From assembly GCF_945862485.1 (NCBI RefSeq), contig NZ_CAMAYF010000001.1, positions 151,401-215,400 of the forward strand: DNA of 64,000 nt, given 5' to 3'. The notes below the pieces were generated by a model. It was not told where the DNA came from. It did no database searches and worked only from the letters and a program-made list of their open reading frames with translations. This document shows, one piece after another, positions 1-9,311 of this stretch; the first letter of the stretch is position 1; each line of letters opens with the position of its first letter. This DNA is from Sphingorhabdus sp. EL138. Its GTDB lineage: Bacteria > Pseudomonadota > Alphaproteobacteria > Sphingomonadales > Sphingomonadaceae. The translations under genes and the position numbers were made by a program.

Positions 1-2
1 TG

Positions 3-1211
3 TTGTTGCTGACTGGCATCGCTTGGTTGCTGCGCTTTATCGCGTTACGCCTGCCACGGCCAAAGGCACCGCTCCCGCGGCTCGCACTCGCCAACCTGCA
101 TCGCCCCGGGGCGCAGACGCAGGCATTGGTCGTGGCGCTTGGCCTTGGCCTGACCTTATTTGTCACCCTCGCGGCTATTCAAACCAGCATCAACAATGAA
201 ATCAAAAACAGCGTCCCCGATCGTGCGCCAAGCTTCTTTGCATTGGATATCCCACGCGATGGCGCGGCAAAATTCACGCAAATGGTGAAGGACACCGATC
301 CTAAAGCTACCATCAACATGATCCCCGCCTTACGCGGCACTATTGTTGAATTTGGCGGTCAGCGCGTGGACCAGTTGGAAGAACTGCCCGAAGGCGCGTG
401 GATCCTCAACGGCGATCGGGGACTGACCTATAGCAGTGCCCTGCCCAATGGCAGCGAGATTGTAGCGGGCAGTTGGTGGCCGCAGGACTATAAGGGCCCT
501 GCCTTGGTCAGCCTTGAGGTAGACGCCGCGGAAAGCTTAGGCGTGGGTGTCGGCGATAGCTTAACCATCAGCCTGCTTGGCGTGGAAGTTCCCGCCAAAA
601 TCGCGTCCTTACGCACCGTCAAATGGGATAATTTTGGCCTGAATTATGTGATGGTGTTTTCGCCGGGAAGTCTAGACGCCGCGCCGCATAACTTGGTAGC
701 AACATTGACGGTGTCCAAGCCAGCCGAGCGCATATTGGCAAAATCGATCCCGCCAACGTTCCCGTCCGCGTCGCTGATTGAGGTCGGCGAAGTCACCTCG
801 CAGATCACCGTTTTGTTGACGCAAATGGCGCAAGCCATCGCCGCTGCGGCATCGATCGCCATATTGGCCGGAATCGCCGTGCTTGTCGGCGCTATCGCTG
901 CGGCGCGCCAGTCGCGCATCTACGACAGCGTCATCATGAAAATGCTAGGCAGCACAAGGCGGCAAATCTTGGGCGCGCAGGCGTTGGAATATGGCATCTT
1001 AGCGGTGGTGCTTGGTTTAGTGTCGCTGTTGCTCGGCATGTTGGCCGCTTATTATGTGGTGGTCGAGATATTCGACTTCAGCTTTGGGCCGGATTATGCG
1101 GTGCTAGCATTGACGCTCTTCGGTGGCGCTGGTGTGACCTTTGTGTTGGGTATTGTCGGTTCGCTCCCAATCTTGGCGGCGCGGCCTTCGGAAGCGCTTA
1201 GAAGCTTATAA
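3..1211 (+). CDS. FtsX-like ABC transporter permease, C-terminal part (partial)
   Basis: This is the C-terminal half of a large permease of the YbbP/FtsX family, whose members work with an ABC ATPase in the inner membrane. The frame is open to the left edge, so the true start lies outside the window. A hydrophobic segment comes first, then a long extracytoplasmic domain (about residues 60-260) with conserved-looking segments such as GSWWPQDYKGPALVSLE. Three membrane segments follow (about 275-300, 325-350 and 370-395), the usual FtsX tail arrangement, ending in ARPSEALRSL. The family is usually about 830 residues long, so roughly half is missing. The partner ATPase gene, commonly just upstream, would also be outside. 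The gene converges on the next one with a 31-base gap. Substrate is unknown; family members are linked to lipoprotein or lipid export. Confidence 0.85.
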   Translation: MLLTGIAWLLRFIALRLPRPKAPLPRLALANLHRPGAQTQALVVALGLGLTLFVTLAAIQTSINNEIKNSVPDRAPSFFALDIPRDGAAKFTQMVKDTDPKATINMIPALRGTIVEFGGQRVDQLEELPEGAWILNGDRGLTYSSALPNGSEIVAGSWWPQDYKGPALVSLEVDAAESLGVGVGDSLTISLLGVEVPAKIASLRTVKWDNFGLNYVMVFSPGSLDAAPHNLVATLTVSKPAERILAKSIPPTFPSASLIEVGEVTSQITVLLTQMAQAIAAAASIAILAGIAVLVGAIAAARQSRIYDSVIMKMLGSTRRQILGAQALEYGILAVVLGLVSLLLGMLAAYYVVVEIFDFSFGPDYAVLALTLFGGAGVTFVLGIVGSLPILAARPSEALRSL

Positions 1212-1242
1212 CCGCCCTATCGCAAGCCGATTTAGAGCTATC

Positions 1243-2202
1243 TCACTTACCCTTCGCAAAATGCGTGGCCAATGGCGCGGACAATATCAACTGCGCCATA
1301 TGGTAGATAAGCGTTGGCAGCAGAACCATGCCCGCGATCGCGGGTGGGAATATCGTTGCAGCGAGCGGCGCGCCAATGGCCATGCTTTTCTGCCCACCCG
1401 AAAACAGCATTGTAATCCGGTCGCCGCGCGGCAGCTTCATCGCCCCACTTAAGGCCCACGCCCCACCAAAGCCGACAAGCAGCATGACCGATAACGCCAG
1501 CGCAAGCCAGGCAAGCTCGTCACCGCGTACGATGCTCCATATTCCAGCCACAACCGCACCGGAAAACGCCACATACACCGCAATCGCGATCGAGATGCGA
1601 TCCATCCACGTCGCCAACTCCTTGTTCCGGTCTACCCATGGCTTACACCAACGCTGCGCAATTTGGCCAAGTGTGAACGGCAAAAGCAAGATGAGCGCAA
1701 TGCGGCCAACGGCTGCACCTGAAATATTCGCTTCCCCCACATGCGCCAACACCGCCAAAAGCAGGGGCGACAAAAGTACGCCGGTCAGATTTACCAAAGC
1801 CGCCGCAACAACCGATGCCGCCACATTGCCTTTGGCCAAGGCGCAATAAGCCGAAGCCGACTGCACGGTGGACGGCAGGATACCTGTAAACAGCAACCCC
1901 AAAGCAAGTGTCGGTGGCAGGATATTATCGAAAAAATGCGACAGAGCCAATCCGGTGGCCGACATCACGCCAAATACGAAAAAGAAAATCGCCCCCTGCA
2001 AACGCCAATTGCGCACGCCATTGACCACTTCATGTCTCGGCAAGCGCACACCGTTGAGGAAAAACAGCAGGAATATCGCCGCCAATGAAATCAATAACGC
2101 GACCTCCGCCGCCGCACCCCGAACGGGCAAGACGCTCGCCAACAATATGGTGGCGAGCAACAGCATGACAAAGCGATCAGCGAAGATACGAGCGAACATC
2201 AT
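1243..2202 (-). CDS. Bile acid:sodium symporter-like transporter (SBF-like family)
   Basis: Inner-membrane carrier of the bile acid:sodium symporter superfamily (SBF-like, related to YfeH), about 319 residues with some nine or ten hydrophobic segments. Visible family features include GLALSHFF, the segment GILPSTVQSASAYCALAKGN with its polar SA-rich stretch in the core, and GGQKSMAIGAPLA near the end. The reading frame extends upstream, but I chose the start at 2202 because AAAGG lies just ahead of the double ATG (2200-2202 and 2197-2199) and the earlier residues are not hydrophobic or conserved-looking. The gene is divergent from typA with about 130 bases between starts. The substrate cannot be told from sequence; many relatives move organic anions. 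Confidence 0.8.
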   Translation of the reverse strand: MMFARIFADRFVMLLLATILLASVLPVRGAAAEVALLISLAAIFLLFFLNGVRLPRHEVVNGVRNWRLQGAIFFFVFGVMSATGLALSHFFDNILPPTLALGLLFTGILPSTVQSASAYCALAKGNVAASVVAAALVNLTGVLLSPLLLAVLAHVGEANISGAAVGRIALILLLPFTLGQIAQRWCKPWVDRNKELATWMDRISIAIAVYVAFSGAVVAGIWSIVRGDELAWLALALSVMLLVGFGGAWALSGAMKLPRGDRITMLFSGGQKSMAIGAPLAATIFPPAIAGMVLLPTLIYHMAQLILSAPLATHFAKGK

Positions 2203-2334
2203 TGGCCTTTGACCGTTGCAATCGCGTATTGCAACACCAGCGATGTTGCGCTGCAGCGCATATTGGGTTAATGGCGCGCAAGAATCTGGCGGCATGTGGC
2301 CGCTATGAAGACCTTCCAAAAGGCCCATTTCCAA

Positions 2335-4155
2335 ATGTCATTGCGTAACATCGCCATCATCGCGCACGTCGATCACGGCAAAACCACTCTTGTTGACCAA
2401 CTGTTTCGGCAGTCGGGCACCTTCCGCGACAATCAGCGCATCGAAGAGCGCGCGATGGATTCGAACGATCTCGAAAAAGAACGCGGCATCACTATTCTCG
2501 CCAAATGCACCTCGGTCGAATGGAACGATATCCGCATCAACATCGTCGACACACCGGGCCACGCCGACTTTGGTGGCGAAGTTGAGCGTATTTTGTCGAT
2601 GGTCGACGGCGTTATCTTGCTCGTCGATTCCTCCGAAGGCGCCATGCCACAAACGAAGTTTGTGACCGGCAAGGCCCTAGCTTTGGGCCTTCGTCCTATC
2701 GTTGTCGTCAACAAAATCGACCGTCCTGACGAACGTATTCAGGAAGTGTTGGACGAAGTGTTCGACCTGTTCGTGTCGCTTGATGCAACGGACGAGCAAC
2801 TTGATTTCCCCGTGCTCTATGCCTCGGGTCGTAATGGCTATGCCTCGATTGACCCAAGCGCGCGTGAAGGCACGCTCACGCCGATGTTTGAAACCATCGT
2901 CAGCCATGTTCCAGAGCCTAAGGCAGATGTTGACGGCGAATTCAAAATGCTTGTCACCTTGCTTGACCGCGACAATTTCCTGGGTCGTATTTTGACCGGC
3001 CTTGTGCTGTCAGGCACCGTGAAGGTGAACCAGCAGATCCATGCGCTGAACCCGGACGGCAAGATTGTCGAAACCGGCCGTGCGTCGAAAATCATGTCGT
3101 TCCGCGGGCTGGAGCGCGTTCCTGTGGACGAAGCCAAGGCTGGCGATATTATCTCCATCGCTGGTATGACCACAGCTACCGTTGCCGATACCATTGCCGA
3201 GCCATCGGTCACTGAACCACTTCAGGCGCAGCCTATCGATCCGCCCACCTTGTCAATGCGCTTTTCGGTGAACGACAGCCCCATGGCTGGCCGTGAAGGC
3301 ACCAAGGTTACCAGCCGCATGATCCGTGACCGCTTGATGCGCGAAGCCGAAAGCAACGTTGCCGTCCGTATCACTGAGGCGGAAGACAAGGACAGCTTTG
3401 AAGTCGCTGGTCGTGGCGAACTTCAATTGGGCGTACTTATCGAAACCATGCGCCGCGAGGGCTTTGAGCTTGGCATCAGCCGCCCACGCGTGCTGTTCCG
3501 CGAAGACGAAAAGGGCCAAAAAACAGAGCCTTATGAAACCGTAGTCATCGATGTGGATGACGAATATTCGGGTACAGTCGTTGAGAAAATGGCGGTGCGT
3601 AAGGGCGACCTTACCGATATGCGTCCATCGGGTGGCGGTAAGACACGCATTACCTTTAGCGCGCCATCACGCGGGTTGATTGGCTATCATGGCGAATTCC
3701 TGTCCGACACACGCGGAACAGGCATCATGAACCGTCTGTTTGAAAAATATGGCCCACATCGTGGTCATATCGAAGGCCGCAAGAATGGCGTGCTGATTTC
3801 CAACGGCGCGGGCGAAGCCGTTGCTTATGCCCTTGGCCCATTGGAAGAGCGGGGCATCCTCATGGTCTCGCCAGGTGAAGCCTTGTATGAAGGCATGATC
3901 ATTGGCGAAAATGCTAAGCCAGATGACCTTGAAGTCAACCCGATGAAGTCAAAGCAGCTGACGAACTTCCGTTCGACAGGCAAGGACGACGCCATCCGCC
4001 TCACCCCGCCTAAGCGCCTGACGCTTGAGCAAGCCATTGCCTATATCGATGATGATGAAATGGTTGAGGTAACGCCAAAGAATATCCGCTTACGCAAGCG
4101 CCTGCTTGACCCGAATGAGCGGAAAAAAGCATCGCGCGCCAAACAGGCGGCATAA
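2335..4155 (+). CDS. typA: Translational GTPase TypA/BipA
   Basis: Ribosome-associated GTPase of the elongation-factor superfamily, involved in ribosome assembly and stress adaptation. The 606 residues show the G1 motif AHVDHGKT (10-17), the switch I segment ERGITI, the G3 motif [12 protein letters not shown], and NKIDRP as G4. A BipA-specific C-terminal domain follows, with [20 protein letters not shown]. Length and order match the family (about 605). The open frame extends 13 codons further upstream, but the protein homology begins at [15 protein letters not shown], so 2335 is preferred; AAAAGG lies about 11 bases ahead. A strong terminator follows directly. The gene is monocistronic and divergent from the SBF-like carrier. 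Confidence 0.97.
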   Translation: MSLRNIAIIAHVDHGKTTLVDQLFRQSGTFRDNQRIEERAMDSNDLEKERGITILAKCTSVEWNDIRINIVDTPGHADFGGEVERILSMVDGVILLVDSSEGAMPQTKFVTGKALALGLRPIVVVNKIDRPDERIQEVLDEVFDLFVSLDATDEQLDFPVLYASGRNGYASIDPSAREGTLTPMFETIVSHVPEPKADVDGEFKMLVTLLDRDNFLGRILTGLVLSGTVKVNQQIHALNPDGKIVETGRASKIMSFRGLERVPVDEAKAGDIISIAGMTTATVADTIAEPSVTEPLQAQPIDPPTLSMRFSVNDSPMAGREGTKVTSRMIRDRLMREAESNVAVRITEAEDKDSFEVAGRGELQLGVLIETMRREGFELGISRPRVLFREDEKGQKTEPYETVVIDVDDEYSGTVVEKMAVRKGDLTDMRPSGGGKTRITFSAPSRGLIGYHGEFLSDTRGTGIMNRLFEKYGPHRGHIEGRKNGVLISNGAGEAVAYALGPLEERGILMVSPGEALYEGMIIGENAKPDDLEVNPMKSKQLTNFRSTGKDDAIRLTPPKRLTLEQAIAYIDDDEMVEVTPKNIRLRKRLLDPNERKKASRAKQAA

Positions 4156-4157
4156 TG

Positions 4158-4188
4158 AAAAGGGCGTCGATTTCGGCGCCCTTTTTCT
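4158..4188 (+). terminator. Rho-independent terminator of typA
   Basis: The stem AAAAGGGCG (4158-4166) pairs with CGCCCTTTT (4177-4185) around a ten-base loop and ends in a T-run. It begins three bases after the typA stop codon. On the other strand it would also serve as an upstream boundary for the converging YhiN-like gene that ends at 4215. Confidence 0.9.
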
Positions 4189-4214
4189 TTGGGCAACAGC
4201 CCTAAGGTCAGACG

Positions 4215-5426
4215 CTAAATGGCTTCGCCTGCTGCGACGCCGCTGGCCCACGCCCATTGGAAATTATAGCCGCCGAGCCAACCCGTGACGTCTACCGCCT
4301 CGCCTACGCAGTATAACCCCTGTATTTTCTTTGCTTCCATCGTCTTTTGCGAAAGTCCATCGGTGCTGATCCCGCCCAATGTTACCTCTGCCTTGGCATA
4401 GCCCTCACTGCCATTGGGCACGAATGGCCAGCTGCCAAGTAGCGCACCCGCACCCACCAATTTCCGGTCGTTTTGGTCGGCGAGGTTGCCGAGTAGCCCA
4501 ATTTTCGCAGCAAGCGCTTCGGCCAAGCGCGCAGGCAAGACGCGGTCCAATGTTGACCGCAAAGTGGCGCGTGGCCGTGCCCGCTTTTCCGAAAGCAATA
4601 ATTCGGTGGCATCCAAGGATGGCAAGAAGTCAATTTCCACTTGGTCGCCGGGGCGCCAATAGCTGCTAATTTGTAGCACTGCGGGGCCACTGAGCCCCTT
4701 ATGGGTAAACAATGCCGCCTCGCGGAACGCAGCCTTTCCATGCTTTGCAACGACATCAGATGACACACCCGATAATTCACGGAACAAGACATCATCTCCG
4801 CCCAGCGTCAGCGGCACCAAGGCCGGTCGTGGTTCCACAATCTTCAATCCAAACTGTCGCGCGAGGTCATAGGCAAAGGCAGTAGCTCCCATTTTCGGAA
4901 TGCTCGGGCCGCCGGTCGCAATCACAAATGCCGCACCTTGCGCGCGCACGCCGTTGTAGGTGACATGATAGTCGCTGCCGTCATGTGTTACTTCCCCCAC
5001 AGGGGCATCGAACACAAAATCGACCCGGCCGCCAAAGGCCACTGATTTGTCACATTCGGCCATCAGCATGGCTACAATCTGCCGCGCGGAACCGTCGCAG
5101 AATAATTGCCCCAGCGTTTTTTCGTGGAACGCGATATTATGCGCATTCACCAGATCGATAAAATCCTGCGGCGTGTAGCGGCCAAGCGCTGATTTTGCGA
5201 AATGCGGGTTGGCCGACAAATAACGTTCTTGCGCGTGCGTGGTGGTCGCATTCACATTGGTAAAATTACACCGACCGCCACCAGATATCAGAATTTTCTT
5301 ACCAGGCCCGGTGGCGTGATCAATCACCAGAACGCGCTTGCCGCGTTGTCCGGCGGTCAAAGCGCACATCAGGCCTGCGCCGCCAGCGCCCAGGATAATC
5401 GCGTCATAATTGTTTGAACTAGCCAT
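4215..5426 (-). CDS. NAD(P)/FAD-dependent oxidoreductase, YhiN/HI0933 family
   Basis: Flavoprotein of the HI0933 (YhiN) family, 403 residues, with unknown physiological substrate. The Rossmann dinucleotide motif GAGGAG is at residues 13-18, followed by the diagnostic segment KKILISGGGRCNFTN. The middle carries GLSGPAVLQIS and the C-terminus has GLYCVGEAVDVTGWLGGYN, which closes the FAD site in this family. The start at 5426 is favoured by GGGGA seven bases upstream and by the motif lying at the expected distance; earlier in-frame starts would add a non-conserved extension. It converges with typA and is divergent from the DUF3297 gene (64 bases between starts). Confidence 0.9.
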   Translation of the reverse strand: MASSNNYDAIILGAGGAGLMCALTAGQRGKRVLVIDHATGPGKKILISGGGRCNFTNVNATTTHAQERYLSANPHFAKSALGRYTPQDFIDLVNAHNIAFHEKTLGQLFCDGSARQIVAMLMAECDKSVAFGGRVDFVFDAPVGEVTHDGSDYHVTYNGVRAQGAAFVIATGGPSIPKMGATAFAYDLARQFGLKIVEPRPALVPLTLGGDDVLFRELSGVSSDVVAKHGKAAFREAALFTHKGLSGPAVLQISSYWRPGDQVEIDFLPSLDATELLLSEKRARPRATLRSTLDRVLPARLAEALAAKIGLLGNLADQNDRKLVGAGALLGSWPFVPNGSEGYAKAEVTLGGISTDGLSQKTMEAKKIQGLYCVGEAVDVTGWLGGYNFQWAWASGVAAGEAI

Positions 5427-5490
5427 TTCGTTCCCCTGCACTGCCTGCGCCATATTGCCAAGCGCTATGCTTTGCGGCAAAGCGCGCAGC

Positions 5491-5781
5491 ATGACTGAAG
5501 AAACGAAATCCGCGGGCCCCAACACCCCGCCCGATCACTTGTCGATTAACCCTATGAGCCCGCATTTCGACAGCGACCTGCTGTCGCGTGGCATTGGCAT
5601 CCGCTTCAAAGGCGAAGTCCGCACCACCGTTGAGGAATATTGCATTTCTGAGGGCTGGATCAAGGTTCAGGCTGGCAAGGCGCGGGATCGCAAAGGCAAT
5701 CCATTACTCATCAAGCTCAGCGGTCCGGTTGAAGCCTGGTTTGAAGACCTTGGCGACGACGCGCCCGTGGCGAAGCTTTAA
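5491..5781 (+). CDS. DUF3297 family protein
   Basis: Small protein of 96 residues matching the DUF3297 family, which is common in alpha- and gammaproteobacteria and has no known function. The conserved core is visible: HFDSDLLSRGIGIRFKG, VEEYCISEGWIKVQAGKA and a C-terminus with VEAWFEDL. The start at 5491 (MTEETKSAG) was chosen because it gives a short hydrophilic lead into the conserved core; there is no strong ribosome binding site. It probably shares the short intergenic region with the divergent flavoprotein gene. It ends 12 bases before the convergent serine hydrolase gene. Confidence 0.85.
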   Translation: MTEETKSAGPNTPPDHLSINPMSPHFDSDLLSRGIGIRFKGEVRTTVEEYCISEGWIKVQAGKARDRKGNPLLIKLSGPVEAWFEDLGDDAPVAKL

Positions 5782-5793
5782 CCGAACATCGCT

Positions 5794-6933
5794 TTACCGC
5801 TTCGGAAAAGCCGAAATCAGCTTGGCCAGTTGGTCGTTGACGGGGTCAAGCTGATCATCCGGCGTATTGCCAAGCCGCACAATCGTTAAACGATGCTGCG
5901 GTGATACCACCACAAACTGCCCCAAATGCCCAAGCGCCGCGAATACGTCCGATGGCGCCTTGCCGGGAAACAGGACTTGATCCCGGCCGTCCTTGCGTGT
6001 GCGGTTCAACCATATATGCGCGCCATAGCTTGCATCGTCTTGGCTGGACGTTTTCATAAAACGCATCCAGCTTGTAGGCATTATCTGCGCAGAGCGCACC
6101 GACCCATTGTTCCGCAAAAATTCGCCAAATTTTGCCCAATCACGCGCGGTGGCATGGATGAAGCTTCCGCCGAGCATGGTGCCGTTGCGGTCAAATTCGG
6201 GCACGGCGCTTGTCATACCGAGCGGCTCAAACAAACGACCCCGCGCATATTCCAACATCGCATCCCGACGCACAACGGGATCTTTGCTATCCGTCAACGA
6301 CCGCGTCATGATGTCCACCAATATGTGGCTGGTGGCTGTGCTATATTCGTGCTTCTCGCCCGGAATGGCCTCCAAGGGACGCGTTTCGGCATAGCGCGCA
6401 ACATTTTCGCGGCCATCGAGAAACAGCATGCGCGGCGTATCTGCATCAAAAATCTCGACACTGCCTTCGGCCATTTCGGTATGGTCCAACCCTGATGACA
6501 TATGCAGCAAATGGCGCAAAGTTATCGCCGCACGACCATCGCGGGGCGCTTGCCATTCGGGTACGATTGCGGGTTCATCCAAAGCCAGCCGACCGTCCGC
6601 CACCATCATACCCACCAGAACGCCAGTCACGCTTTTGGCCATCGACCAGCTGATAAGCTTACTGTCCGGTCCGTATCCCGGCGCGTAGCGTTCGGCGACA
6701 ACGCGCCCACCCTGCATGACGACCAAGGCGCGGGTTTCACCGACGGCGGGGTCTTCAAAAAAAGGAGCTATGGCAGCGGCAAGCTTTTTTTTGCTGATTA
6801 CCGCGTCATCGACAGTCATGCTAAAGCCAGGGCCAGCAGGCTTTGCAGGTGGTTCAGCGGCGCATCCAGATAGGCTAAGTGCAGCGATTGCACAAAAAGC
6901 GGTTGCGGCGAGGTGAATTTTGTTTCTAGGCAT
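5794..6933 (-). CDS. Serine hydrolase, class C beta-lactamase-related lipoprotein
   Basis: Penicillin-binding-protein-like/class C beta-lactamase superfamily protein of 379 residues, predicted to be a lipoprotein. A signal peptide ends in the lipobox LSGC, placing the lipidated cysteine at 24. The catalytic SxxK motif is SMAK (97-100), the second motif is YST (197-199, in place of the common YSN), and HLG near the C-terminus fits the third motif (KTG/HxG). These are the nucleophile Ser97, Lys100 and Tyr197. The start at 6933 is chosen because it puts the signal peptide at the N-terminus; the longer frame would bury it. Family members include esterases and peptidases, so resistance activity should not be assumed. 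The start lies 31 bases from the divergent gene at 6965. Confidence 0.88.
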   Translation of the reverse strand: MPRNKIHLAATAFCAIAALSLSGCAAEPPAKPAGPGFSMTVDDAVISKKKLAAAIAPFFEDPAVGETRALVVMQGGRVVAERYAPGYGPDSKLISWSMAKSVTGVLVGMMVADGRLALDEPAIVPEWQAPRDGRAAITLRHLLHMSSGLDHTEMAEGSVEIFDADTPRMLFLDGRENVARYAETRPLEAIPGEKHEYSTATSHILVDIMTRSLTDSKDPVVRRDAMLEYARGRLFEPLGMTSAVPEFDRNGTMLGGSFIHATARDWAKFGEFLRNNGSVRSAQIMPTSWMRFMKTSSQDDASYGAHIWLNRTRKDGRDQVLFPGKAPSDVFAALGHLGQFVVVSPQHRLTIVRLGNTPDDQLDPVNDQLAKLISAFPKR

Positions 6934-6964
6934 AAGATGCTTCGATGCACCAAAAGGAGGGCTT

Positions 6965-7339
6965 ATGGCAACCGCAACTTCGACCCAAAGACCAAAAGCA
7001 CCGGAACCTCGGTTCAAGAGGTTGAAGATTGTCGTTGCGGTCATCGTCCTAATTGCGGCCCTGTGGCTGTTATGGAACTGGAACAGCATCAAGGGACAAG
7101 CGCGGGTTGCCGCGGCCTATGGAGCGCATGTCACCTGCTCGTGCCGCTATATGGAAGGTCGCGATATGGCGTCGTGCGAAACCGACAAGGAAAAAGGCAT
7201 GGAGATGGTGCGCTTGAGCGACGACCCCGAAAACAAACGCGTCTACGCATCTGTGCCGTTTCTCGCCGAAGCCGTGGCGGAGCGGCGCGGTGCCTTTGGC
7301 TGTATCCAATTGAACGTAGCGGAAATTGATGCACTTTGA
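6965..7339 (+). CDS. Hypothetical single-pass membrane protein with four cysteines
   Basis: I do not recognise this 124-residue protein. It has a basic, proline-rich N-terminus, one hydrophobic segment (about 21-39), and a mostly soluble remainder predicted to lie outside the cytoplasm, with cysteines at 58, 60, 71 and 113. The cluster CSCRYMEGRDMASC and the lone downstream cysteine would allow two disulfides in the periplasm. A strong ribosome binding site (AAGGAGG) lies a few bases before ATG 6965. It is divergent from the serine hydrolase lipoprotein with only 31 bases between start codons, a pairing that could mean shared control or a functional link, but nothing proves it. Confidence 0.75.
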   Translation: MATATSTQRPKAPEPRFKRLKIVVAVIVLIAALWLLWNWNSIKGQARVAAAYGAHVTCSCRYMEGRDMASCETDKEKGMEMVRLSDDPENKRVYASVPFLAEAVAERRGAFGCIQLNVAEIDAL

Positions 7340-7340
7340 G

Positions 7341-7868
7341 CTAACGTTTTGCTGGCACCAGAATGAGCGCCGAACATAATAACTCGGTCGCGCCGCCTGC
7401 GAAGGCCACATATCCCGGAGCCATGCCGGACCATAAAGCGGCGGCAGCGATGATGATCAAAACGAGGCCGAGCACCACAAACATACGCATGCCATATACG
7501 GTCTGAAACACCAGATAGCGTGCGCCCACGGCCAAGAGGGCAATGGCAAAGAACCAATCGCCATACGTCCCGCTGACCAGATAGGCGATGGCAAGGCCAA
7601 TGATGAGGAACGCGGTAGATTGGAGCGCGAGCATCTCCATAGGGTTCGCCGCGCGCGCCCTGCCGCGATAAAATACTCGCCGCGCCAGCAACAGCGACAA
7701 AGGATGGATGAGCATGCCGCCGAAAAACAACGCGGCCATGCCGGAAAACAGGTCGCCATAGTGTGTGACCGCCCCTGCAATCACCCACAATAGTCCGGAT
7801 ACGAAAATACCGACCCCGCCGTTGACATAAGCCCGGCGCATGTCGCGTTGTGATTCCCCCAAATGCAT
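7341..7868 (-). CDS. Integral membrane protein, DUF7010-like
   Basis: Polytopic membrane protein of 175 residues with about five or six hydrophobic segments. The N-terminus MHLGESQRDMRRAYVNGG, followed by a long hydrophobic stretch, resembles the DUF7010 family; this assignment is from memory and moderate in confidence. The start at 7868 has GGGGGAG about eight bases upstream and fits the first membrane segment. The longer open frame overlaps mnmA and is not credible. It begins 31 bases after the mnmA stop on the same strand, so the two are probably co-transcribed. Its stop is one base from the stop of the convergent gene ending at 7339. Function unknown. Confidence 0.7.
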   Translation of the reverse strand: MHLGESQRDMRRAYVNGGVGIFVSGLLWVIAGAVTHYGDLFSGMAALFFGGMLIHPLSLLLARRVFYRGRARAANPMEMLALQSTAFLIIGLAIAYLVSGTYGDWFFAIALLAVGARYLVFQTVYGMRMFVVLGLVLIIIAAAALWSGMAPGYVAFAGGATELLCSALILVPAKR

Positions 7869-7899
7869 CCTGAACTCCCCCTTCAGTAAGCGCATGATT

Positions 7900-9024
7900 T
7901 TAGGCGGCTGAGGCCATCTCCACCGCAAGTGTTTCTTCGATCCAGGCGCCGCCAAGCACGCGGTCCCCGTCATATAATACGGCCGCCTGCCCCGGCGCGA
8001 CCCCATATTCGGGCGTATCAAAACGAAGCCATTCGCCATCCAGACGTGCAGGCACGGGGCGAGACATCGACCGCACCTTTGCCATTACCGACCGATCGCC
8101 GATATCGGCGAGCCAATTGGCATCAATGATCCGCGCGGCGGGGACGGCAAGCGCCGCACGCGGCCCGACAATCACACGCTGTGCCGCGGCATCCAGACGG
8201 ATGACAAATAAAGGCACAGGCTGCCCGCCAACCTCAAGTCCTTTGCGCTGGCCAACGGTGTAATGGATAAGGCCCTTATGCTGGCCAAGGATGCGGCCAT
8301 CGAGATGGACAATATCGCCGCCGACTTCGGCATCAGGCCGAATTTTGCGAACAACGCTGGCATAATCACCATCGGGTACAAAGCAGATGTCCTGACTATC
8401 GGGCTTCATCGCTACGATTAACCCCATTTCCTGCGCAATCGCCCGAACATGCGGTTTCTGCATGCCGCCCAAGGGAAAGCGGAGATAATCCAATTGGTCT
8501 TGCGTCGTTGCAAACAGAAAATAGCTTTGATCGCGTGCGGGGTCAGCAGCGCGGTGCAGTTCGGCACCTGCGGGACCTTCAACACGGCGGACATAATGGC
8601 CGGTTGCCAGGCAATCCGCACCCAGCTCGCGCGCGAGGCGGAACAGATCGGTGAATTTTACACCCATATTGCAGCGCACGCATGGGATTGGCGTCCGGCC
8701 CGCCATATATTCATCGGCGAAATGGTCGATTACGGATTCGCGAAAGCGGCTTTCATGGTCAAAAACATAATGCGCGATGCCAAGCTTATCAGCGACGGCG
8801 CGGGCATCACGAATGTCCTGCCCCGCGCAACACGCCCCTGCCCGCTTTACGGCGCTTCCATGATCATAAAGTTGCAATGTGACGCCAATGGTTTCCGCGC
8901 CCGTGCGCGCCGCGAGCGCCGCGACAACTGAGGAATCAACGCCGCCCGACATCGCCACGACAATCCGCTTACCCTTCAGATCAGGGCCAAGTTGGAAATC
9001 AGAATGATAAATATCGTCGGTCAT
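7900..9024 (-). CDS. mnmA: tRNA-specific 2-thiouridylase MnmA
   Basis: Cytoplasmic enzyme that puts sulfur on C2 of the wobble uridine in tRNAs for Lys, Glu and Gln, using ATP and a persulfide relay. The 374 residues carry the PP-loop SGGVDSS (26-32). The two expected catalytic cysteines are C118 (in [11 protein letters not shown]) and C214 (in [11 protein letters not shown]). TGHYVRR and DQSYFLF are further family hallmarks. A good ribosome binding site (GGGAGG) sits seven or so bases before ATG 9024. Length is normal. The DUF7010-like gene follows in the same direction after 31 bases. Confidence 0.96.
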   Translation of the reverse strand: MTDDIYHSDFQLGPDLKGKRIVVAMSGGVDSSVVAALAARTGAETIGVTLQLYDHGSAVKRAGACCAGQDIRDARAVADKLGIAHYVFDHESRFRESVIDHFADEYMAGRTPIPCVRCNMGVKFTDLFRLARELGADCLATGHYVRRVEGPAGAELHRAADPARDQSYFLFATTQDQLDYLRFPLGGMQKPHVRAIAQEMGLIVAMKPDSQDICFVPDGDYASVVRKIRPDAEVGGDIVHLDGRILGQHKGLIHYTVGQRKGLEVGGQPVPLFVIRLDAAAQRVIVGPRAALAVPAARIIDANWLADIGDRSVMAKVRSMSRPVPARLDGEWLRFDTPEYGVAPGQAAVLYDGDRVLGGAWIEETLAVEMASAA

Positions 9025-9219
9025 GCGATTGCCTCCCTATAAGCTTCACGCATGAAATGCCAGTTTTCTGGATAGCTCCAGTTCACGGGAATAACAGTTG
9101 CCGATGCGCTTATGCGTTGTTCGTCGAAACTTATAAGGTATCAGTCTGTATTGTTGCGCACCGGCAGATGCGATATTCTACATAACCATAAAGCGACTAT
9201 CCCTTTGACGCTGTCCGGC

Positions 9220-9248
9220 TTGCGGGAAGTGACTTATTAGGGTAATAC
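9220..9248 (+). promoter_or_regulatory. Putative sigma-70-type promoter of the first RND efflux operon
   Basis: TTGCGG (9220-9225) and TAATAC (9243-9248) are separated by 17 bases, a good housekeeping-type spacing. The predicted transcript start would be about 57 bases before the adaptor start at 9312. The 287-base intergenic region (9025-9311) is divergent with mnmA and should also hold the mnmA promoter, which I could not place. No clear repressor palindrome is visible here. Confidence 0.45.
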
Positions 9249-9311
9249 AGCCACATTATGAACAAATTGGGGGCGTACGCGCTCCCTGAAGCTATTATTT
9301 GGAGTTCCAGG

